Part shown: piece by piece, positions 6,054 to 12,050 of the stretch
Position numbering within the stretch: position 1 is the first letter of the stretch
Layout of the letters: the number at the start of each line of letters is the position of its first letter
From: Phycisphaerae bacterium
GTDB taxonomy: Bacteria; Planctomycetota; Phycisphaerae; Sedimentisphaerales; SG8-4
DNA: 14,827 nucleotides
Assembly: GCA_030614945.1 (NCBI GenBank)
Contig: JAUXAH010000017.1
Span: 1 to 14,827 of the forward strand
Direction: 5' to 3'
Notes under the pieces: model-generated
Told to the model about the DNA's origin: nothing
What the model saw: only the letters and a program-made list of their open reading frames with translations
The model's database searches: none
Made by a program: the position numbers and the translations under genes

Positions 6054-7139
6054 TTATTCAGCCGCCGACAGAAAGGCCTCGATGTTCTCTGTCGGAACAT
6101 CGGGGGGCATTCCGCCGCCGCAGGACAGGATAATCCGGCTTCTGTCCGCTACTGAATCGAGGGCAGCTTTTACGCTCTTGCGCACCTGCTCTGGCGTGCC
6201 CGCCGCAAGGACGTCGCGCGGGGGGATGTTTCCGAGTAATGTTACGGTGTTTGCCGTGAGCTCCTTCATCTCCGTCAGGGTGTGGAGGAAACTGAAGTTG
6301 AACAGGTTCACGCCGATTTGCGGAAGATACGGTGCGGCAACCAATCCGGCGGCATCATTGTGAAAGAATTTCACGGTGACGTCGAGCGACTGGAAAATGC
6401 GGGCCAGATAGGGCAGCGCCACTTCCTTGAAATCGTCTTTCCCTAAGAATCCCACGATGTCATCGAGGAGCAATATGCCGTCGATGGACGGGAACGTCTC
6501 GGCCTGAAGCCCGAGCCAGTCGATAATGAAATCCGTTACAATCCCGAGCAGCTTGTGGGTTTCGTCGGTATCGGTACGGATGGCGGTGAGGAATTCCGTG
6601 CTGCCCATAAGGAACGTGGCCACGTTCAACGGCCCGCGCGACACCGCGAACTTAACGGCGTAGCCCGTCTGCTCGATTTGCGCTTGATAATGCTTGAGGC
6701 GATTGAGGACGAATGGCGGCAGGCCGTCCGTTTTTGGGTTCGGCTTGACGAGCCCCGCCCCTTGCCAAAGGGGCTGGGCGAGCGAGTTTACCTGCTTAAT
6801 ATCGGTAATAATCTTATCGGCGTGGGGCAGTTCGTTTTCCGGCCAGCCCCGCCCATTAGAAATGGGCGAGGGCCAGGAGCATTTCGAGCCGAAGGCGGAC
6901 GGCTCCGTGCACATACCGAATTCCGACCAGAACCCCGGCAGAAATATAACATCGGGGAACTGCCGGACGGCCTTAAGGTTGGCCTCGAACCACATCTGTT
7001 CGCTGGAGAAATAATCAATGATGGACATCCCCGCCCAGCCCGGCAGCCAGGGGCTGTCGATAATAAAGCCCACCGGCATCGGCTCAACCAATTCGCCGTT
7101 TATAACAGCAAGCAGCTTGTCCCACTGCTCCGACGTCAT
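6054..7139 (-). CDS. uroporphyrinogen decarboxylase (URO-D) family protein with two palindromic inserts
   Basis: This is a 361-residue cytoplasmic URO-D fold protein. In this superfamily, members outside haem synthesis are mostly cobalamin- or zinc-dependent methyltransferases (MtaA/CmuA type). Family features seen: the N-terminal PMPVGFIIDSPW, FLPGFWSEFGMCTEPSAFG, VKPNPKTDGLPPFVL, LLLDDIVGFLG, His260 (FFHND) and Cys340 (LSCGGGMPPDVPTEN); the last two are plausible metal ligands. The gene begins inside the stop of the Nramp-like gene (ATGA overlap), so the two are translationally coupled. Two 10-residue segments are foreign: 90-99 (PSPISNGRGW) and 121-130 (AQPLWQGAGL). Each is encoded by a palindromic element with a target duplication. 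Without them the protein reads KCSWPENEL and NSLVKPNPK. The substrate is unknown, and no corrinoid protein gene is in view. Confidence 0.88.
   Translation of the reverse strand: MTSEQWDKLLAVINGELVEPMPVGFIIDSPWLPGWAGMSIIDYFSSEQMWFEANLKAVRQFPDVIFLPGFWSEFGMCTEPSAFGSKCSWPSPISNGRGWPENELPHADKIITDIKQVNSLAQPLWQGAGLVKPNPKTDGLPPFVLNRLKHYQAQIEQTGYAVKFAVSRGPLNVATFLMGSTEFLTAIRTDTDETHKLLGIVTDFIIDWLGLQAETFPSIDGILLLDDIVGFLGKDDFKEVALPYLARIFQSLDVTVKFFHNDAAGLVAAPYLPQIGVNLFNFSFLHTLTEMKELTANTVTLLGNIPPRDVLAAGTPEQVRKSVKAALDSVADRSRIILSCGGGMPPDVPTENIEAFLSAAE
6749..6782. repeat. in-frame palindromic mini-element, copy 1
   Basis: Direct repeats CGAG at 6749-6752 and 6779-6782 enclose a GC-rich hairpin (CCCCGCCCC ... 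GGGGCTGGG). The net insertion is 30 bp, or 10 codons, in the URO-D gene. Deleting one repeat plus the hairpin turns SLAQPLWQGAGLVKP into SLVKP. Confidence 0.75.
6841..6876. repeat. in-frame palindromic mini-element, copy 2
   Basis: A 6-bp direct repeat, GGCCAG, at 6841-6846 and 6871-6876 encloses GCCCATT-AGA-AATGGGC with C- and G-rich shoulders. The net insertion is 30 bp in the URO-D gene; removal turns CSWPSPISNGRGWPENE into CSWPENE. Confidence 0.8.
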
Positions 7140-8878
7140 GCCGCCGCGGCCTGCCTCTTACCTTTGCGCTGGAAGTGGACAACGAGGATAAGCCCGACGA
7201 AGGCGACGATTATTATGATGCTCCACGTCAACCCTATTTTTGACCATAGACTCCATATAGCGACGAGCGTCGCTATGGCAGTGGCGATTATCATCAGGAC
7301 ATTCCAGAGGACACGTTTACCTCCTCGCGGCATATTATCACCCAGCATAGTCTTTTGATTCATCAGCAGTAAGAAGGCGAAATATGCAATCGGCAGCAGT
7401 ATGATGCAGAATGCCGAGGTCGGCATGGCCAGCCACGGCGCCGGTTGCTTCCAGAAAATAGCCGCCAGAGCGCCGACCGAGACCATCAGGGCGCCGATGC
7501 GCTGAGTCCAGCCTCTTGCGGGCCTATTGAGCAGCTCGCACAAACAAAGGCCGTTGATTGTCATCAGCACTGTGGCGGCACCTATACCCATTCCCATCAC
7601 GCCAAGGCCGAATACGACCTGTGCCCAAAATGAGCCGGTCAGTGGAGTCAGCGCGTCGGCCAAATTCATATTGTCACGCTTGACCAGCATTGCCGCCAAC
7701 TTCCTGTCGGCTTCTGGCAGGTCCTTTTTTTGCTGCTCTAATTCCTCAGGCGAAAGTGCGGCCACCTTATCGACACCCATGTCAGCTTCCAGACGTTTTT
7801 TCAACAGACCATTGTATGGGTCAACAAGATTCTTCGCGGGCACAATCACCTGGCCCTTCTCATCGAGTTCACCGAGAAGACCCGGAGCCGGCTTGACGTG
7901 AAACTGTGAAGCCGAGGCAATAACCACGAAGCCCGTTGCAAGGATGAAGGGGATGAACAATCCGGTTGACAGGTCAAAGATGGCCAGGCTGCGGAAATCC
8001 TTGTCCCAGCCCTTTCGAAGCATCGAGTAGGGCAGCAGAAACGTCATATTGATACCTACCGCAGCGGCGGTAGCAGCTATCATAACAGAGCGCTGCTGGG
8101 TGACAATGTGCCTCGTCCAAAAGCCCTGGAAGTCGGGAGCCACGGCCTGGATATAGGGCACAACCGTATCAGCCGGATTGGACAACATTCGCAGCCTTGG
8201 TATCAGACCACGGAAAATCTGGCCCCATTCAATTACGCCCTCAATGCTTAGCTTGACAACGACGCCTAAGAAGGACACAACGATCATACTTACTATTATC
8301 TTTATGATGACCTCGAATATTTTCACGCCCTTCCCACCGGCCCCGTAGAACATCGTCACTGTAATGCAGATGCCAAGAAGGAAGCCGACACAGATCATCT
8401 TGCCCCACGGGTCCGGTATTGCTCCGAGAACGCTTGGCGAGAGATTCTGCTGAAGTGCACGGGTTCCAAGAACAAATTGCGGCATAGACCATACGAGGTT
8501 AGCCGCCATTGATGCAAGCAGCCAGCTCCAGGCGAGCACGGGGCTGACATGGTCATGGATTGCCTTAAGCGGACGTTCCCTGATGGAGAGCGTAACATAG
8601 GCAATTGCACCGAGCATAATGATGCCCAATATCATTGCCAAGGGCTGTAGCCACATAAACGCAAAGCCCACGAGCACACCTAAGTAGAGACTCGACGAGA
8701 ATGACACTCCTCCAAGCGTGATTCCGCTTTGAAGCCAACCCGGGCCGGACAACTTTAAGAATGTCTTGGCAAGTGCCCCGCGACCCTTCTGACGCGCTGT
8801 GGCTATCAGTTCGCGGTCTTTTTCAATCTGCGGATTGGCGTGCATCACTTCCTGCTGTGTTTCGGCGTTTTCAACCAT
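7136..8878 (-). CDS. Nramp-like metal ion transporter family protein
   Basis: This 580-residue inner-membrane protein has about 11-12 membrane segments. An unusual soluble insert of about 100 residues lies at roughly 345-445 (starting near FHVKPAPGLLGEL and ending before GSFWAQVVFGLGVM). The first segment carries LSGPGWLQSGITLGGVSFSS, matching the place of the DPGN helix-break motif of Nramp transporters. A later segment, VGINMTFLLPYSMLRKGW, matches the place of the MPHN motif. Both canonical metal-binding motifs are altered, so metal transport, and which metal, is not certain. The distal end has VMGMGIGAATVLMTINGLCLCELL, then three more helices and a basic C-terminus. AGGAGG lies 7 bp before the ATG. 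It is co-directional with the URO-D gene on each side and overlaps the downstream one by 4 bp. Assignment to the Nramp superfamily is from sequence pattern. Confidence 0.72.
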   Translation of the reverse strand: MVENAETQQEVMHANPQIEKDRELIATARQKGRGALAKTFLKLSGPGWLQSGITLGGVSFSSSLYLGVLVGFAFMWLQPLAMILGIIMLGAIAYVTLSIRERPLKAIHDHVSPVLAWSWLLASMAANLVWSMPQFVLGTRALQQNLSPSVLGAIPDPWGKMICVGFLLGICITVTMFYGAGGKGVKIFEVIIKIIVSMIVVSFLGVVVKLSIEGVIEWGQIFRGLIPRLRMLSNPADTVVPYIQAVAPDFQGFWTRHIVTQQRSVMIAATAAAVGINMTFLLPYSMLRKGWDKDFRSLAIFDLSTGLFIPFILATGFVVIASASQFHVKPAPGLLGELDEKGQVIVPAKNLVDPYNGLLKKRLEADMGVDKVAALSPEELEQQKKDLPEADRKLAAMLVKRDNMNLADALTPLTGSFWAQVVFGLGVMGMGIGAATVLMTINGLCLCELLNRPARGWTQRIGALMVSVGALAAIFWKQPAPWLAMPTSAFCIILLPIAYFAFLLLMNQKTMLGDNMPRGGKRVLWNVLMIIATAIATLVAIWSLWSKIGLTWSIIIIVAFVGLILVVHFQRKGKRQAAAA

Positions 8879-8891
8879 CTCTTAACCTCCT

Positions 8892-8923
8892 GTTCACCCA
8901 GCCCCTCGGAGGGGCGGGGTTCA
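8892..8923. repeat. palindromic mini-element, intergenic copy 3
   Basis: GTTCA at 8892-8896 and 8919-8923 encloses CCCAGCCCCTC-G-GAGGGGCGGG. The repeat spacing is 27 bp. It lies between the upstream URO-D gene and the Nramp-like gene. About 20 bp of sequence on the URO-D side also matches the flank of copy 4. Confidence 0.75.
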
Positions 8924-8929
8924 AAGGTT

Positions 8930-9772
8930 TTATGGGACGTTCCTGGACAGAACATATTCTTTCGTTTTCAAAACCATTTGCGGGTCTGTTTCAAACGGCA
9001 GACAGCCCGTACCTATACAAACTTTGTCCCTATTGTTGGCGAGTTCCAGAACTCTGTCAACTTCTTTTTTAACGGCGTTAAAATTTTTTGCGGTCATTGG
9101 TCTCGGGTCCATATTGATTCTGACCATCACATCAGGATGTGCTTTCATCTTTTCCATAAATAATTGCTGGTCTGTTCCTGCCGGACAGCAAACGTATCCG
9201 GTTCCCGTCTCGAGAATTGCATCAAGAATTGGGGTTGTATCACCGCCCATAACGCAGGGGACAGGATGACCAACAACAGCCGCAGCTTTTTCGATAATAG
9301 ATACCAGAGCAGGAAGCTCGATGTCCCTGAAGTTTTGTGGAGACATCAGCGGAGGCACCGCCGCTGATTCAAAAAATGCAATATCTAAACCTTGACGTAC
9401 GATTTCTTTGCAAAACCTGATTTGTCCGTCGACAAGGTAATGAAGGGCGTCACGGACTGCATCGGGGGCCGTTAGAATCTCGCACAATAGGGGCTCAAAT
9501 CCCATCAGGTTGGTTGCTATCGAGAAGGGCCCGGCCAGAGGTACTCTCACGTCCGCCTCGCCTGCGGCGACTCCGCCGGGGCATTCATTCGCAACACGCT
9601 TAGCGGCTTCTATAACCATCGGAATGCGACCATCTGTTTCAGGGTCAAACGGCTTAAGACTCATCAATTCTTTTGTCGTCGAGTATGGATGCTCTATAAT
9701 AGCAGGAATCCCATTGCCGCTGGGCCTGTCAACAGTCGCGCCATACGCTTCGGCTTCGACCGCCCTTCCCAT
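8930..9772 (-). CDS. URO-D family protein, N-terminally truncated
   Basis: The 280-residue frame encodes the C-terminal three quarters of a URO-D fold methyltransferase-like protein: VRVPLAGPFSIATNLMG, DIAFFESAAVPPLMSP, CVMGGDTTPILDAILETGTG, MVRINMDPRP and a terminal CIGTGCLPFETDP. Family members are usually 340-360 residues and begin with a conserved strand (for example an RVP motif). Here the first family-like residues are AVEAEAYGATVD, directly at the start of the frame, so about 60-70 residues are missing. The DNA upstream of position ~9766 belongs instead to the 3'-truncated symporter gene in another frame. No ribosome binding site precedes the ATG, so this is probably a pseudogene or an assembly chimera. 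It is of a different subfamily from the other URO-D protein in the cluster. Confidence 0.75.
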   Translation of the reverse strand: MGRAVEAEAYGATVDRPSGNGIPAIIEHPYSTTKELMSLKPFDPETDGRIPMVIEAAKRVANECPGGVAAGEADVRVPLAGPFSIATNLMGFEPLLCEILTAPDAVRDALHYLVDGQIRFCKEIVRQGLDIAFFESAAVPPLMSPQNFRDIELPALVSIIEKAAAVVGHPVPCVMGGDTTPILDAILETGTGYVCCPAGTDQQLFMEKMKAHPDVMVRINMDPRPMTAKNFNAVKKEVDRVLELANNRDKVCIGTGCLPFETDPQMVLKTKEYVLSRNVP

Positions 9773-10584
9773 TCGGTCCGGCCTGCCGCACAGACACTCA
9801 TCAGATGCGGAAACGCCAGCGCGGTCAGCGGCGCGTTAATGCACAGCAACAGTACAGTCAACAAACTAAAGTGCTTCGGGTCGAATAAGCTCAGGTAACT
9901 GCCTTCTTGTGCCCCTAATGTTGCGCGCATCCCGGCTAAGCCGTTTACCTGTTCGAGGCCAAGTGCTGCAGGGATGGCAATGAACGACAGGGCGATAATC
10001 ATTAAGCCCTGAATCATATCGGTGCGTATTGCCGCGATTATCCCGCCCCAGTAGCTGTAGATTATAAACACCGCCGTACTAACGAATAAAATACCGAAGA
10101 ACCAAATTTCGCTATCCTGCGTCGCAGCCTTACCCATCATCCCCTGTACGGTGCGGGTAGTCGCCAGCAGAACGCCTGCCAGAAAAACGGTCATCCCCAC
10201 CGCCGCGACGATAATGTACAGCACACTCGCCGCCCTGCCGAAACGCTCCCGGAAGAAGTCAGCCATCGTCAGGCACCGCATCCGCCTCACTATCGGCGCG
10301 ATAATCCAGTAGAAAGGCGTTCCGAACATCCACATCCAGGAGACCCAGATGCTGGATGCCCCGCTCACAACGGCCTGGCTCATCACCCCCGCCACGTTGC
10401 CGGGATGCGTACCGGCGCCGAAGGCGTGCATCACCATCATCGGTACGCCGAACCGGCGGTTGCCCAGCAGGTAGCCTTCCTGGCTGCGAATGCCCCGTTT
10501 GCTCCACCAGCCCATCAGGAGCATTCCGACAAAGTACAATCCCAGTACAATCCAGATCGCGTAATGCAGACCAAGAAACGTCAT
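9694..10584 (-). CDS. sodium:solute symporter family protein, C-terminally truncated
   Basis: The 296-residue frame encodes the first half of an SSF (SLC5-like) sodium-coupled transporter in the inner membrane. Recognisable parts are the first helix with GLYFVGMLLMGWWSKRG, a YLLGNRRFG loop, the conserved AGTHPGNVAGVMSQ helix, LTMADFFRERFG, SYWGGIIAAIRTDMIQG (the SSF core signature), and FPHLMSVCAAGRTEWEGR. Full members have about 450-560 residues. After EWEGR the last 21 residues (from SKPKRMARLL on) are read out of frame through the neighbouring URO-D gene and are not symporter sequence. The protein as encoded lacks roughly the last five to eight helices and cannot be a working transporter. 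The start is supported by AGGAG 7 bp before the ATG. Confidence 0.8.
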   Translation of the reverse strand: MTFLGLHYAIWIVLGLYFVGMLLMGWWSKRGIRSQEGYLLGNRRFGVPMMVMHAFGAGTHPGNVAGVMSQAVVSGASSIWVSWMWMFGTPFYWIIAPIVRRMRCLTMADFFRERFGRAASVLYIIVAAVGMTVFLAGVLLATTRTVQGMMGKAATQDSEIWFFGILFVSTAVFIIYSYWGGIIAAIRTDMIQGLMIIALSFIAIPAALGLEQVNGLAGMRATLGAQEGSYLSLFDPKHFSLLTVLLLCINAPLTALAFPHLMSVCAAGRTEWEGRSKPKRMARLLTGPAAMGFLLL

Positions 10585-10598
10585 AGCTACTCCTGATT

Positions 10599-10656
10599 CT
10601 CGATGCTTGATACCGGATACTCGATACTCGTTGAGAATGAAAAATCAAGCATCGAG
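10599..10656. repeat. 13-bp inverted repeat upstream of the symporter
   Basis: CTCGATGCTTGAT (10599-10611) is complementary to ATCAAGCATCGAG (10644-10656). The loop holds two GATACTCG words. The same CTCGATGCTTG word is found in the left repeat flank (near 147-158, inverted) and, with one change, at 2930-2940, so it is a dispersed intergenic element rather than a gene-specific operator. Confidence 0.65.
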
Positions 10657-10662
10657 TAGCGG

Positions 10663-10694
10663 GTTCACCCAGCCCCTCGGAGGGGCGGGGTTCA
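10663..10694. repeat. palindromic mini-element, copy 4, supplies a stop codon
   Basis: GTTCA at 10663-10667 and 10690-10694 encloses the same hairpin as copy 3, with 27-bp repeat spacing. On the minus strand the TGA of the oxidoreductase gene lies inside the gene-proximal repeat (TTTTGAACC). The flank out to GTCCC also resembles that of copy 3. Confidence 0.75.
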
Positions 10695-11900
10695 AAAGGT
10701 TTTAATAGGGACTTCGGCCCCCGCTTTTTCGGCTGAAACGTATGCACTATAGATGGTCGAGATGCAGTCCGCGGCGAGTCGGCTGTCGCTTTCCACCGGT
10801 TCCCCATACGCCACGCTCCGGTAGAACGCCTCGAACTCCTGGGGATAGCCCGTGAACCAGTCCTCGTCCGGCGACGGCGCCGACCAGCCCTGTTTCGTGC
10901 CGATTTTTTCCACTACGTAGATATCCTGAAAATTCTTATCCACCGGGTTATACGTCTGCATTGCCGTGCTCGGATTGATGTTGCAAATGGTGCGATGGTT
11001 GTTCGCTGCGACCTCGAGCCAGTTGTGGACGCCGCCCAGAACAATTTCGGAAGCGAATATGTCCGCAATCGTGCCGTCATCGAAGACAATATGCATTATG
11101 GAGAAGTCCTCGATGTCGTGGTAGTCCGCGCGAAGATGGCCCTCGTCCTTGAAGCTCTTCAGCCGGGTCAGGGCGTGCGTGCGGCAGGAGACCGCCTTTG
11201 GCTGAATCGGTTTACCGTTTCGGGCGAGCCCTTCCACACGCTTGAGATAAAGCGCCGCCGTCAGTGGATGGCAGCCCTTGCCGATAGCCGAGCCGCCGCC
11301 GGAGAACTTCCAGAAACCGTACGTTGTCGCGTGCGAGCCCGAGTGCGCCTCTTCGCCGTGTATCCAGAGTATCTGTGCGCCCGTCTTCTCTATGATTTCC
11401 CGCTCCTTCTGAATCGAGGGTGCGTAGACCCAGTTCTCGGCGTAAAGAATCCTGGCCTGGCTCTTCTCTTCGGCTTCAAGCATCCGCTCGATGCTCGCCA
11501 GGGCATTATCGAGTGCATCTTGCTTGGGGAAGCGGTCGCCGTTGAAATCTTTCGAGCCGTCGCCGAAGTAGCCCGTAAGCGGCTTTTCAACGATGGCGAA
11601 CTTGTCCCGCTCCAGGGCCGCAATCGCTATCGATTCGTGAACGACCGGCGGGGTGCAGACGTGGATGACGTCTACTTTGTCGAGCACTTCTTCCAGACTG
11701 CCGAAGGCGCGAATCCCGCGTTTCCTGGCGTATTCTGCTGCCTGCTCGGTGTCGATGGCGAATACGCCCTCGATTTCTATGTTGGTGCTGTGGACTCTCT
11801 TGAGGCATTCAAAATGGAATGTCGCGGCAAAACCGGCGCCGATAATGCCGGTACGAACCCCGCCCCTCCGAGAGGCGGGGCGAATGGTTTTCTTGTCCAT
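10692..11900 (-). CDS. Gfo/Idh/MocA family NAD(P)-dependent oxidoreductase
   Basis: This 402-residue cytoplasmic dehydrogenase or aldose/inositol oxidoreductase has an N-terminal Rossmann fold with GIIGAGFAATFH (residues 18-29), VDVIHVCTPPVVHE, the family motif EKP at 105-107, and a second-domain GKGCHPLTAAL with His211 at the usual catalytic position. The start is at 11898-11900: AAAGGG precedes it, and a promoter -10 box at 11938-11943 overlaps the longer frame's first ATG at 11939, ruling that one out. Residues 8-16 (PASRRGGVR) are an in-frame palindromic insert. Without them the N-terminus reads MDKKTIRTGIIGAG, ordinary for the family. It is the first gene of the five-gene minus-strand set with the symporter, URO-D and Nramp-like genes. 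The substrate is probably a sugar or polyol derivative; this is not determinable here. Confidence 0.9.
   Translation of the reverse strand: MDKKTIRPASRRGGVRTGIIGAGFAATFHFECLKRVHSTNIEIEGVFAIDTEQAAEYARKRGIRAFGSLEEVLDKVDVIHVCTPPVVHESIAIAALERDKFAIVEKPLTGYFGDGSKDFNGDRFPKQDALDNALASIERMLEAEEKSQARILYAENWVYAPSIQKEREIIEKTGAQILWIHGEEAHSGSHATTYGFWKFSGGGSAIGKGCHPLTAALYLKRVEGLARNGKPIQPKAVSCRTHALTRLKSFKDEGHLRADYHDIEDFSIMHIVFDDGTIADIFASEIVLGGVHNWLEVAANNHRTICNINPSTAMQTYNPVDKNFQDIYVVEKIGTKQGWSAPSPDEDWFTGYPQEFEAFYRSVAYGEPVESDSRLAADCISTIYSAYVSAEKAGAEVPIKTF
11854..11884. repeat. in-frame palindromic mini-element, copy 5
   Basis: CGAA at 11854-11857 and 11881-11884 encloses CCCCGCCCCTC-CGAG-AGGCGGGG. The net insertion is 27 bp, or 9 codons, near the N-terminus of the oxidoreductase and just ahead of its nucleotide-binding glycine motif. 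Confidence 0.75.
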
Positions 11901-11937
11901 AAAGTACCCTTTCTTTTGTTTGATTATTTTGGTCGGC

Positions 11938-11967
11938 ATTCTACCATCCCCCAGACAAAGTAATCAA
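11938..11967 (-). promoter_or_regulatory. putative promoter of the oxidoreductase cluster
   Basis: On the minus strand TTGATT (11962-11967) and TAGAAT (11938-11943) are 18 bp apart. The predicted start of transcription, near 11931, leaves about a 30-nt leader before the ATG at 11900. It lies back to back with the dapB promoter. Confidence 0.5.
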
Positions 11968-11981
11968 GCCAATAATCCTTC

Positions 11982-12010
11982 TTGTAAATGTGTATTGTGG
12001 CGGTTATATT
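11982..12010 (+). promoter_or_regulatory. putative promoter of dapB
   Basis: TTGTAA (11982-11987) and TATATT (12005-12010) are separated by 17 bp, with transcription expected near 12017. AAGGAG at 12040-12045 then serves the ATG at 12051. Confidence 0.5.
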
Positions 12011-12050
12011 TTTATTAGCTTATTTGTAGTGGGAACTTGAAGGAGACAAA

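Noticed and set aside
5615..6133. 172-codon plus-strand open frame
   Set aside because: It is antisense to the DUF5677-like gene start, the FN3-like remnant and its promoter; there is no support for coding.
9550..9595. GC-rich palindrome in the truncated URO-D gene (encoding CPGGVAAGEADV) as an eighth element
   Set aside because: It has a TCGCC/GGCGA hairpin and a GGCGGA repeat, but the repeat spacing is 20 bp, not a multiple of three, and the core differs. It may belong to another family; the evidence is too weak.
10995..11963. 322-codon plus-strand open frame opposite the oxidoreductase gene
   Set aside because: It is the antisense shadow of the clear Gfo/Idh/MocA gene and shows no family motif or ribosome binding site.
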